Assembly (NCBI RefSeq): GCF_024713975.1
Contig: NC_091093.1
Span: forward strand, 26,726,501 to 26,790,500
Source of the DNA: Paralichthys olivaceus
Lineage: Eukaryota > Chordata > Actinopteri > Pleuronectiformes > Paralichthyidae
DNA: 64,000 nt
Direction: 5' to 3'
Shown here: positions 48,085-59,992 of the stretch, one piece after another
Layout of the letters: each line of letters starts with the position of its first letter
How positions within the stretch are numbered: position 1 is the stretch's first letter
The notes under the pieces: generated by a model
Seen by the model: only the letters and a program-made list of their open reading frames with translations
What the model was told of the DNA's origin: nothing
Database searches by the model: none
Translations under genes and position numbers: made by a program

Positions 48085-48365
48085 TAAATTCACTAGATCC
48101 TGATTTGTATTTAGATCTGCACAAACTCATGAATATCAGATCTTGATGACATCCTTGAATTATTCCCTGAGAAAGAAAAAATTTTGAAAAACACCCATCG
48201 AACCCAACACCACATCTCACAAGAAAGGAATCGTGAATCCGCTCCCTGATCTGGATCTGCACCAAAATGTAATGAGTTCTTCCCTGACCCATACCACACC
48301 CTCCCACCAAGTTTCAGGGTAAACCGTCCAGCAGTTTTTGTATAATCTTGCAGAAATATGTACCG
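48085..48365 (+). mobile_element. Teleost LINE-type 3' end, best preserved copy
   Basis: Ordered blocks include GATCTTGATGACATCC, GAATTATTCCCTGAG, GATCTGCACCAAAATG, GAGTTCTTCCCTGACCCATA, CCCACCAAGTTTCAGG and a TATAATCTTGCAGAAA end. The 3' half matches the copies at 18902-19065 and (inverted) 29345-29530. No protein-coding capacity is left. Confidence 0.65.
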
Positions 48366-49701
48366 ATCAGTCACAACAAGCCTGTTTAATCCAAATCCTC
48401 TGCACTGCAACAAACACTCACTAAGTTAAGTCGTAATAATTTGTTGTAGATTTCATTGAAGTATTCCTCACTGGAGCGTGGTGCAGAGTTTCGTGCTGGA
48501 AACGCCTCGAGCGGTCGTTGAAATCCAGTCGGCCCATTAACCTGCTGCAGCCAGGACTCGACCAGGGGCTCGTATCAGTCCACATTACAGAGGCATCGAT
48601 CCCTGGAGCAGCACTGTCCACAGGAGCATTTATGAATAATTGATGCTGCTCTGAATGAATGGAGACTCTTCCTCTCCTTGTATTTTTATATGGAGGCTAT
48701 TTTCACTGACATTTATGCATTGAAGAGGAGTCAAAGTACAAAATGCTCGTGTTATGACCTCAGGCAGTTGGTTTGCACTCAGCATCAGATGCTCACATAC
48801 ACACACATCTGGGGTGGAATCAGATTATTCAATATCGGCCATATTTGTCTTCTTTTGCAGGTGCATTGGTACGATTTGGGGATTGCTCATCAAAACATTG
48901 TTCTATGATGCATTAGTGTTAGCCCTTGGTAATTGTACGTATAATTTCCATTCCCTTTCAGTTTATTATGTATTAGTAGTTTCTTTAAATTAAACATGAC
49001 ATAATTCGTGGATCTTGATGAAAATCTGGAGCTGCTAGATTGAATTCATTGGGACTATTGAGCCTCGTGACATTCTAGTTTGTAATGTGCCGAATTTTGA
49101 ATCAGGGTTTTTGGTTGTTAGAAGTCAGAATCTGTGTAGTGTATATCTGTAGTTAATGTATTCTGAGGTGAGTTCGGGATTTGGTCGACAATAATCTTTG
49201 CTCTTTATGTTCTTTTCTTTTTAACATCTAAATTCTGTGCCTTGCTGCTTGGTACTAGATAGGTCAGATAGCTGAGCTCTTACTCACACAGAAAATCACT
49301 AACATAACACTCAACAGAAACCGTTTCCTGAATTCTAATGATATGCGTTTGATTCATAAACACACCGTGTTGTCATTTCTCTTCAATTGTACCTGCACAA
49401 ACAGCTGCATGTTCTTTGTAAAAATGTGTGACGGAGGAGGAACATGTCTGTTTGCAGCAACAGGTTCTGCAAACCAAGAGAAAAGAAGGAAATACAAGAA
49501 TCCATGTGAAACACACCTTTCCTGATGGAAGGAAGGATTAAGGTAGTTGGATTGAAAGAGAAGGCATTTTAAGCATAATGGGTCACATTGTCAACTTCTT
49601 CACTGTGAGGGAACAAAACACTGAAATACCAAACTTTGTGATTTATTATTAATGATATTCTGTTGGTACTGAATTTCTTAATGCAATCTACTACCATAGC
49701 C

Positions 49702-49703
<2 letters not shown>

Positions 49704-49737
<34 letters not shown>
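49704..49737. repeat. (TG)n microsatellite
   Basis: About 17 TG units. Confidence 0.92.
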
Positions 49738-49738
<1 letters not shown>

Positions 49739-52700
49739 ACGATCATGTGAATTACAGAGATGGTAAATTGAGTCAGCAGGGAGTCTCTGGCTCCACTGGT
49801 CTCAGTTGTTTCCATTGATCCGTATCAGAAGAGTCGTCTGACCGCTGGTCAGCGCTGCACCTCGCTCTGTAGATACACCGGCTCTTGTTCCGTCTCATTT
49901 AGAGAAACATTCCAGAAATTTACCTCAAAGCAGATGTTTTGTTTGCGTGTGTATTTTTATTCTTGACAGTGTCTATGCATTATTCTGAACAATGTATGCA
50001 TATTGTGGTTTTGCTCTGTCAAACTTATGCATGTTTTATTTACTGTGCATGCATTTATATTTCTGTGTATTCATTTCTTATTCTAACATTTATATCCCTC
50101 ATTTTGGTTGTTTAAGTATTATGAGTCTTTGCTTTGCATGATTTGAATTAATTAGTAATTATTAGTATTTCCAAAATATAATGACATTTTCTGATCTGTA
50201 ATCACTTTCATTGAGTTTTTGCAGAACTGGTTCCAATAAAAACTGCAGAATCTTTTCCCTTTTATGCTGAACTAGGATATTTACTGTGGATAAGTCTTTA
50301 CATAAGCATAATTCTGCAGCAAAACTTTTTGAATATAAGCCCTATATTACTCAACGCCATTACGAGTGTGACGGGCTGAGATATTCATCTGCTGTGGACA
50401 TGTGAGCTTCTGTATCGTCTTTCCTCAGGGGAGATTTATTTCTGCCTGCAGCCGCTCTGCTTCCCGCAACCAAGGTGCATTCAGAGAGGCTTCTCCTCTT
50501 CGTCATATTAGAGAGGGCGAAACTCAAGCCAGGCTGGTTGCTAGACTCAGCACACACGCACGCGCGCGCACACATACACAGACACTCACAGTGGTTTATG
50601 GATATTTTTACCCAAGTGCATCCCCTGTATGTGAATGCATTTTCCTGCTGTGACAGAGGGGGAGAATTTAGTCATGATATGAAATGTTGGTTGTGTGTAT
50701 CAATGCATTGAGTAGACAACGGTGAAGCCAGAAAACTGTGCGTCTTGGACATGAATGATCGGTTTAGTTACTTTTTTCAAGGTTTTACAATATTCCACTA
50801 AACGTGTGGTGTAAATGTGCAATGCACAAGTAAAGGTGAATGAACATGGATGTTAATGTGAAAACTGAAGCTCCTGATGCAGTGAAACAGAAAACTTCTC
50901 TCTGTTACATCTATAACTAAAATATTTCAGCTGAGTCATGATCTGTGGGACTGATGGACACTACTCTTCATGATTCCTATGTGAATGATTTGTGTTTAAT
51001 TGTTAAATACCTCAATATCTTCAGCGAAAACACAACTATCATGTTTCTGTGTCTCATTCGTTGAGTGTCACTTATACTGTTTTACACAGACTTGGACCAA
51101 CAGTGGACTTTGTGGAGGAGCAGTGGTCTGATTTTCATAATTACACTTCAACCATCAGACGAGACACAGAAGAGCAGCTGTGTGGTTTGCTGTTGTGTTG
51201 TAAACCACAGTCTGAGTATTGATTACCTGAGGATTTAATTGTGTGCTTTTGGGAGCTCCTCCATTGGAGCATGACATCATATCCTAGCTTTTCCATTAAC
51301 GTCTGAAAACAAAGAGATTTCAAACTTGTCTGAGCTCAAACCAGTGTCCAGCATCAGGAGAGAGAAGCAGTTTCTCCTGCAGGTTTATTAGACAGTGACA
51401 GACTGAGCACCAGAGGATCCCTGACAACCAGTCCGTCTCACATCCTGCCTGTCTGCTGACCTCTAATGCACGGAGGAGAGAGCCGGGGAGGGGATCGTTC
51501 GAAGAGGCTTATGTGCCTCTCGCTCGTCATGTAAACATTTGCAAACTCCAATGAAAATCAATAGCAGAGAGGAGAAATTCCAGTAACTCTGTATCCGTGC
51601 ACACAGCTTGTCTTACAGCGGAAGCCTGGGCCCGGTGACAGACACATTAACATAAAGAGCCATGAAACATGGTCTGCATGAAAACTGGAGTTTGACCAGT
51701 TTTATTTTAAACTGTTTGATAAAAGTCTCTTTTTTTTAAATGACTGCTTCATTTTCTGTGCCACTAATCATGAGTCAGTCTCATCTGTCAATCATGACTT
51801 CTCAACCTGTTTTTACATCATCAAAAATCTAATTAAAACCAAAGTTGTCTTATTATGACAGAAACCATCTACGAGAAACATTTATTCAACGTCTTTACAC
51901 AACCTTTTGTCCGTGTCCCATCTGCCAACATAGAGGAGGCAGGGACTATGGCCTGTAATGCAGCCTGATGCTTTGGCTTCCCTTTTTGAGAGTAGTCATG
52001 TCATCCATCTTTATTTTGCCTGTTGTCACTGATGTTCTTCAGTTGTCCTTTCTGTGAAGTGTCTCGCTTCAGCTGTTTTGAACAGAATTGTATATAAACT
52101 GCATTTTCAGCAGAAAACACACTTTCTGGTTATTTCTGTTCTATTAAGCATTTGTATGAGTAACTTATCCCATGGTAGTTTAAAGAGCAACATATAAAAA
52201 TCAACACATGAAATCTTACTAAACTAATTTTGAGCACATCCTAATGATCATACAAAGAGTAGATCAGCAAATTACACGTTTCCCCAGGTATCAATCACTT
52301 CCTGTGTGAACAACTGTTAAATGCATTGAAAACAAAATGTTGCATACGAACATGTTTGCATGTGTAATGAAAAGCTGCTGGCTCGCTGTCCATCTCCCCA
52401 TGATAACAGACACGGACAGGACACCCTGCTGTGCCAGTGAGACCCAGCCTGCAGCCATCAGCATGTCTGTGAGCAGAGGCCACACGAGCTGCTAATCACC
52501 ACTAACACCATTAACTATAATGTTTAGTAGCAGCAGGCGGTTATCTCCCATCTGTTATCTGCACTCGTCATCAGCAAGAAGAAGAAGAAGCTAGAGGAGG
52601 AGCAGAGACGACGATCACTCTGCAATATTGTTTTAACAAACTATTATAAACTGCTATTTAGAAATAAAAGAAGGAGATGCCCATAATGTTACACTTTTTT

Positions 52701-54368
52701 CAATCAATAATAGGAGTTGCCTTAATGTCTGAGACATTTAAATATACAAATAGTTTTAAAGATTATAAAATTAGTTTTAAATACACTGCACCGGCTTCAT
52801 GATCAGTCAGTCGGTTCTGAAGATATCTAACTGCATGCAGTTCAGAGGAGGAGCTGTGTTTGGCATCAGTCGACAGCAGGTGACAGCAGAGAGACACGGC
52901 CGAGGCGCTGGTGAATGTTGGACGTTATACAGACACTTAAATATGTGTTGAGCTCTGCCTGTGTGTAAAACTTAGCTTTTAATACTCAGTCATCTTTTGA
53001 TTTAAGATATGTTTTTTTTTTCATAAAATGACAGTGACACAGAAAAGTGTGTATCAAATGCTGGAAATGTCAAAAAAAATTATATCTAACTTTATTATAT
53101 TCATATTAAAATTTTTCCATATTACAAAAGTAATTGATTGATTTATTAATTTACATAAACTGGGGATAAAAGTCTTAAGAATTAGATCCCTTGGTTTTAT
53201 ATGATAAATGTTAGTTCATAATAACACATCAGCTATTTTAAGAGAAAAATAAATGAATCCCGAGCCAATTCAACACCACAAAAGTTGTTGATGCTCGTCA
53301 GACTGCTCTGACTTTAAGGATTCGATTTTAAATTAGCTTATAAACACCTCACATAAATGTTAATTTGGGCAAAAAATGTTTTACCATATGAGTAACAAAC
53401 ATTATTATGTGCTTTCACTTTTGGCAAACTGGAGTCTCGAAGGTTACGAACGAAATAAACATATTATCATATACTTTGCATTTTAACATGTTACATGTCT
53501 GGAGGGAGGCATCTCCAAAAACAGCTTCCCCCTGAACCTCACTCTCATATAGACAACAGCTTTTCACTTGAACTGCTGCAATAACTCCTGGAAAACGGGA
53601 AATATACTGAATGCATCTTTCAAATATTCATAAAAGCCATTTGCCAGTTTTCGTACATCTTCAGCGAACAAGAAGGGGGGGAGGTATGTTTAAAGGATTC
53701 ATGACTGTGTGGGAACACTTCACCAGCTCTCCACCCCCACCCAACTAACCTCACACCTGCTCACAGCCGAGCTGTTTCAACCACTTTCATCACATCAGCT
53801 CCCGTCGACTCGAAGCAAAACTGGATTTATTCATCGAGATTCAACGAGGTGCAGGCAAACAGCCGACATGTGAGACGTCACAAACAATCACCAGAAGAGT
53901 TCAGTGCTGATCAGGACTTGAGGGTCAGGGGAACGTGTCAGCTTACATCATTCATCCATTAGTGTTTCAATCCCAGCATGCACCAGGGGAGGAAACCTCT
54001 CTGACCTGTTTATTACACACGCCAACATTACAGGCCACGGTTAACCTGCGCTGTGTGTCTGTGAGGTGTGAAAAGAAATGAACACAATGTACAAGCTGCC
54101 TGCACAAAGATCCAGGTCTACCTCATCACTCTCAGTTAGCAGATATCTGACCATTTCTCCTCTCTTCGGTTGTTTACCATTTCTTCGTGTCTCTTTTTGG
54201 TCGTTTTACATCTGTTTGTTGTGCTTTTTGTCTTGTTGAGGTCATTTTGATTCTCTTTGTAGTCGTTTGATTGAATTCTCATTAAGATGATGTTAATGGT
54301 CTGTCTACTTTAATCTGCTGTACCATAATTTACAGGCTATGTTAGTCTAATACACTACTAACACTACT

Positions 54369-54369
<1 letters not shown>

Positions 54370-54409
<40 letters not shown>
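54370..54409. repeat. (CTAT)n microsatellite
   Basis: Ten CTAT tetranucleotide units without interruption. Confidence 0.95.
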
Positions 54410-54664
54410 AATCCAGCAACGTCATCCATCCATCCGTCCGTAATATGAGTACTTATGCTTGTGTACTTATACTTATACCACCACAGGGAAACGCTGATAA
54501 TAATCAGAGTGTATTAATCCTGTTAATTAACTAAAATTAGAAGTTGTCTCATTAATTAAGAATTAAAGAGGTTTCGTTTAAAAGTAAAGGTGAAAATAAT
54601 GAGGAGAAATTATCAGTTAATTATAATGATAATGAGATAATAGTGTAAAAACAGTGAGCATCAA

Positions 54665-54718
54665 GTGTGTGTGTCTCTGAGTGTGTGTGTATTTCTCTCT
54701 CTTTCTCTCAGTGTGTTT

Positions 54719-54753
<35 letters not shown>

Positions 54754-54814
54754 TCTCTCTCTGTGCCTGTCGCTCTCTCTCTCAGTGCGTGTGTGTGTGT
54801 CTCTCTCTCTCTCT

Positions 54815-54861
<47 letters not shown>

Positions 54862-54862
54862 T
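54665..54862. repeat. Compound (GT)n/(CT)n array
   Basis: Alternating GT and CT runs, about 200 bp, ending only some 25 bp before a probable first exon. It produces low-complexity open frames in all plus frames that are not genes. Confidence 0.9.
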
Positions 54863-54869
54863 CGGGGCT

Positions 54870-55124
54870 TTACTCGCATCATCACAACCAAGATGGCGGC
54901 GGAGCGGACAGCCGGCTCTGCTCGGTGACTGACAGAAGAAGGCGCCTCTCTCTCGGTGTTGGACGGTTCACGGTCACAGGAGGAGAAACAAACACACACT
55001 CAAAAAACCAAACTCATTTTAAAAACCCACCGGTCACCTCAGCCTTTCGGTACCGGGACTGTGATGAACCAGCACCGGTAGACCGGAGTTGTGAGGACCG
55101 ATTTGACGCTTCGCTAACGGGGGG
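54870..55124 (+). promoter_or_regulatory. Probable first (5'UTR) exon of an unidentified plus-strand gene
   Basis: The perfect YY1-type start element CCAAGATGGCGGC at 54888-54900 begins a CpG-rich block. It ends in a strong donor (GGGG|gtaagt, boundary 55124/55125). The ATG inside the YY1 motif opens a frame of only 11 codons ([11 protein letters not shown]), so it would act as an upstream ORF if transcribed from further left. No second exon was found to 64000. In the human order MAPK1IP1L follows SOCS4 and also has a non-coding first exon, so it is the leading guess from context alone. Confidence 0.5.
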
Positions 55125-55799
55125 GTAAGTACGAGATGATGAGCCGCTTCAGAGACGGGCTGGTGGGGGGGATTTGTCGAACAGCTGCCCGCTGCTCGCC
55201 CCCACTAGAACCGGACTGGAAATCCCTCTGTCACCCGTTTAACATGTGGTTTTATATTCGCGGTAACTGTCGCTAAATGACGCCTCTGCCCCTCAAACCG
55301 ACGCCCGACATGTGTGACCCTCAGCCCGGTGGAGATAAGCCACAGGTAGCGCCGACGATTCCTGAGTGTTTCACTCTCCACCTGGAAACACCAGCACGTA
55401 ACCTCGGTTCGTGTCTGCGTGCACCGGTAACATGCGATCACTGGCAGCTAAAAATATCCACAAACACTTAACTGACCTCTGCCTGCACATTCAAGAATGT
55501 TTGATCGTTTATTCTCATAAACAGACTCTTTAACCTTCATGCAGTGACGCAGGAGCTGCACGAAGAGACGTCTAAGGTTTAAACGATTTTTAATTTATCA
55601 GGATAATCGATTAATCATTTGAGGATTTTTTTTTATGCAAAAAAAAAAAAAAAAAAAAGAAAGAAAGAAGCTGCAGCCAGGAAGATTTCCTGCTTTAATT
55701 CAAGATGTCAGCTTAGATGTTCATGTTGAAATTAAGTGATGTGCAGAAAGGTTTTTGTTTTTTCTCCATTAAGCCGAATTCTATGGTGGCCGCGAGAGC

Positions 55800-56063
55800 A
55801 ACGCACTGCAAATGAAGAAAATGCATGCAAATAGAAGAGACACGTGCAAACTCAGAAAACATCTTCATCGATTTGACGACACCTGCAACTACAGAAACAT
55901 GCTGCAAATTGGAAAAAGTGATGAACCTGCCTGTACTTCAATGCTTTGTGAAGTTATTGAAGTCTGCTACTCGTCTCGTTTCTGTATTTGCATGTTCAAA
56001 TTGTTTTCTTAATTCGAACATGTTTTTTCCATTTGCATGTGTTTTCTTAATTTGCAGTGCATG
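55800..56063. mobile_element. Foldback/MITE-like element, copy 2
   Basis: The left end (55800-55832) and the reverse complement of the right end (56031-56063) share CACTGCAAAT, AAGAAAA and CATGCAAAT in the same spacing, with few mismatches over about 33 bp. The left arm is itself built of three similar units of about 19 bp (GCACTGCAAATGAAGAAAAT, then GCATGCAAATAGAAGAGACA, then CGTGCAAACTCAGAAAACA). No transposase frame. Confidence 0.6.
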
Positions 56064-59000
56064 TACGCTAAGCGGAGCCTTACGCTGTACCCTGACGTGC
56101 ACCCAAATGTAACTACACGATGAGGTGCAAGAGCTGTTATTGTTCTGCTGGGTAGCGTCACATTTCCGGCAGACTCGCCGCCATTTTTGAATTGAGTTGA
56201 AGGAACGAACGCGGACGACGTCTTTCTGTTCTTTGTTGTAGTTCTTTCAGAAAAAGTAATTGCTCCTTAACATGGATCAGCTCCAACTCCAACACGATCC
56301 GCTGAGTAACACTAGTCAAGTAAAGAGAGGATTTGTAAATAAACGATCCTCTTGTCACTGACGATAATGCTTCATGACTCTGGAATTATGTTCGGGGTCA
56401 ATTTTTTAATGGAGAATGAATTTGGGCTTCGGAGTTGGGTTTGTTACTGATCAGACGCCTTCCTGATGTTACTGCATGAATTTAAAGAATGTAGTGCAGA
56501 ATACCAGTGTGCAAAATGTGGAAACCAGACTGCAGACAGGGAACACACCGGGACTCCAGCCGGTTGTTTAGTTAGTAGACAGGATAGGTGCTGACGGCTG
56601 CCACTGGGGCCTGACATTCTGGAGTTTCACTTCCCCCTCCTACAAAAAAAAATTCCCTTGCATCGTTTAGCGGTGTTGCACAGGAGAGACAAGTCTGGTC
56701 AAATCGTACATGTGACAAAAATACTTTCAAGCCTGTCGTTTGAAAACCTCGGCTCCACATACCAGAAAGGTAACCTGCACTGTACACTCTGTATTAATCC
56801 TCTCCCTGCTCTGCTGTCTTCTTCTGTTGCTTTTCACGCATTTTTTCAGATACCATGTTGTTTCTCATGGCCAGATTTTGAGGAGCAAATGATGGACGGG
56901 ATGTTTGTGTGCCGTCTTGTTGCCTTGTCTGTTCATGTTCAGAGGGCAGAGGGGCGCCCGACTGGAATTCCAGATGGGGCAGGGGGGGAGTCATATTTGA
57001 AATGAAGATGCTGTCGTCTCACAAATTTGAAAACAAATGGCTCGGCCTGGTTGTAAAGCCTGCTCCACTTGGCTGTGTAGTCCCATGCAGGTCCAAGAAG
57101 AGGATTTACAGCAGTGAGTAAAGAGAGACAGGTAGATCGTGTCGGCCTATAGGTGATTGAAGGCTGCAGGTATTCCCAGTAACCCTGGTTGTGCCCTCAG
57201 GGTCAGTGCCTGCTGTCCACATATAACTGGCTCCAAATGTCTCATCCTGTGTCAGCAGTGGTTCCAACACCCGAGGCACAGGATGCATGTTATTCCCAAC
57301 ATCTTGCATAATTCAGTGAACACAAAGAGGGGAAAAACGGAGTCTGACTTCTTAGAGCTGTCGGTTACAGAATGTGCTACTCACTGCTGTCATACTCAAG
57401 GCTTGTTCATGTATTTTAGAAAATTTTTTGTTGTTTATAACAAAATACAGTATGGTAAATGTCTAAGGGGAAGAATGTGTCAGGGCTGTTGCTTTTAGCT
57501 ACAGGATGTTATCAGGAACACTTCCACCTAATTTCAAATAATTTACCCATCCCTTTTGCCATATTAACACTGGCTATTAACACTGCTCCGTTAGTTTTGG
57601 AGATCCATTTGAAAAGATGAGATGTATTCAGGTGCCTGACCATGTAGAGCCACGTCGGCTGGATGGACTCCATTGGCGGGAAGGGAGAAGACGGCTCAGC
57701 TCAAGGGAAACCCCCTTTGTCACCTTGTGATTGGGCCTCGCAGTTGCACAGATTGCAGTCATTATGAGTTCCTACTTCAAGACTGACCGGCGACAGCGGA
57801 GTCACACACAACACAATCTTTAACCAGGAGAAACCCCCGACTTGCACGTATGGTGTCCAAACTATCGTCGGTAGTTGTCGCAGATTCTAACCACACATTA
57901 CTTTCAGTATCACTTTCACCTCGTCATCACTTACAACATTGTTGTTTCTTCTTCGTACTTCTGTAACTAGGCAAACGACTAACGAGGAGACGATCTTCTT
58001 CCTGTTTACACTGGCACGCACATTCCAAATAGACGCGAATAGTCATGTGATAGTGCATTTTCAGGTGTGTTAGTATGGACGGAGGTGATTACCGATACAG
58101 AGCTGATACACTCATGTGGAAAGACTGACGCTTGACTTCTTAATGACTTAAATTAAAAGGGTTAATTAACAGTGGCTGAGAATTTTTCCATCACAGCATT
58201 CAGCAGCAACGTGTTATATTTAGCGGTTTATACTTAAAACCAGAGGAAGTTATTCAGATGGTGACAGCACAGGAGAGCAACAGAGCATGAGATGTAGCTG
58301 CTGAATATTAGTGACAGTCAATATCCTGCTCCTGCGAGTTTTACAACCACTCACTGGAGATGTCTGCGTGATTGTTGTGTCTGATGCAGGATGTTTGGCT
58401 CGTTGGTTCAGAAGGATTAAAACGTTTTATACATAATCGCAGCTGCTAGAGACGTGCGGACACAACATATCTGTTTTACATGTTGCCAGCGTGCACTCGA
58501 AATATGTCCAGCATCATTTCAGCATCTGTTCCGAGTTTTTCTTCAAGGATGTAGAAAATAAAACCACCAGGCTTTGGTGACTTCTATCTTATGGAAATGT
58601 TTTTTTTAGAAATTGAAATTGAACTTTGGATTTTCTTTAAAGCGTTAAGAGTAGATCTGGGTATCATTCTTTCAATATTGGTAACTATCATACCTGAATA
58701 CCATAGTTTCAAGAACAGCTAGATAACCGAACAATAGTCTTTCTATAGCTAGAGACATCCGAAGATGATCAATCCTTTATTTACTGTGTACTGCTGTTTG
58801 TTGTCCACAGGCTGCTAGTGTTGCAGCTTCTCTTCTTAAAGACAGCTGGGCTCCACGGTGCAGCATGTTGCTGCATTAGCCAGTGAAAATTATAATTAAG
58901 ATTCTCAGGGCCCTGACGCTAATGATCATTAGTAAAGCTCAGAAGAAAACATTGTCAGATTGTCATTTCTGCTATGGATTTTCACCTTTTCCTTGTTAAA

Positions 59001-59436
59001 ATGACATGAAGGAGGCAGGACGTGACCTAGGAATTCTGCTGTTGTCTTCCACATGTATGATTTCTCTTTTTCATCTTGAAATATTTGTATTCTTCTAGTT
59101 CTACTGTTCCCTCACACTTTGATATTTACAGAGTGAAGAATTCTTGCTAAAAGCAGGGTTGTGGGTTTTTTTTTAATCGCAGCACAGCTTGATTTTTATG
59201 CAAAGCGTAGCCGAAAGGAGAGACTGAATAAAGAAAAGGGAAGCTACTATTGATTTTCACACAGACCAACTGAGAATAGAATTACATGTTCCCAGGGATT
59301 ACCATCCACAAACACTAATTAGCTGTAAGCTCAAAGTATTGCTTGCAGGGAAAAAGGTTTGTTCTCAGTTGGTGGGTGGCATCTGATGTCAGAAAGATGA
59401 ATTTGGGCGTTGGGCACTGATCTCATCATCGAAGGC

Positions 59437-59560
59437 AGGGGTGGGGAACCTATCGAGGGCCATTTAAAATTTTTACAACATCCTTCGCAGGCCATACCAA
59501 ATGATTGAAAACATGCAGTATATAACTGTAACCTGTCTAATGCAGGGGCTGGATGATGGT
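59437..59560. mobile_element. hAT-like terminal fragment
   Basis: Begins CAGGGGTGGGGAACCTATCG followed by AGGGCCATTTAAAATT. CAGGGGTGGGSAA next to a GGGCC-containing block is the classic left end of Charlie/hAT-type non-autonomous elements. The right end is not identified. Confidence 0.5.
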
Positions 59561-59912
59561 GATGATGATGGTCATGTTTCTGGCAGCTGGTTTTAGTCAA
59601 AAACTGGAGAGAAAAAGTTGAAATTTCTTTTAGTGTCCTTTAGTGTTTTTTTCAATGTCTCTGTAGCCGCGTTTCCACCACAAGAACTTTGCAGGAACTC
59701 AGTACGTTTAGGGACCAGGGTCTAAATGATTTCAGGAGATGTTTTTACCTCCCAAAACGTCCCTGCTCAGGGGGGTTGCACATTACGAAAGAATAGGAAC
59801 TTTTCGTCCTTTTCTGCAATAGCTGTTTTGCGTTCTTTAAGTTGAGCGTTTCAGCTCTCAAAGATGCTTGGTTGCCGTTGGTTGTTGATAAATCAGAAGG
59901 CTATTTTTGCCT

Positions 59913-59945
59913 GGGTTAGGGTTAGGGTTAGGGTTAGGGTTAGGG
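59913..59945 (+). repeat. Interstitial telomeric repeat (TTAGGG)5
   Basis: GGG followed by five perfect TTAGGG units (59916-59945). The vertebrate telomere sequence reads 5'-3' on the plus strand. The last G is also the first base of the following palindrome. Confidence 0.97.
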
Positions 59946-59992
59946 CAGATCATTGTTCATCTCCTTGCTCATGGAGATGAACAATGATCTGC
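59945..59992. repeat. Perfect 20 bp inverted repeat with 8 nt loop
   Basis: Left arm 59945-59964 and right arm 59973-59992 are exact reverse complements, separated by TTGCTCAT. Directly abuts the telomeric array. Confidence 0.97.

Larger units (their letters stand above)
46600..54860. other. Gene-poor region between SOCS4 and the next plus-strand exon
   Basis: No recognisable exon. It contains microsatellites (47303-47332, 49704-49737, 54370-54409), a LINE-tail repeat (about 48085-48365) with a related fragment near 49010-49075, and a compound CT/GT block at 54665-54862. A 100-codon frame at 47378-47680 begins about 45 bp after a GT array. It has no family resemblance. The interval 51470-51680 looks less repetitive than its surroundings and could be a conserved non-coding element. 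Confidence 0.45.

Noticed and set aside
54667..55128. 153-codon frame across the GT/CT array
   Set aside because: Mostly Cys/Val/Ser translation of dinucleotide repeats running into the GC-rich first exon.
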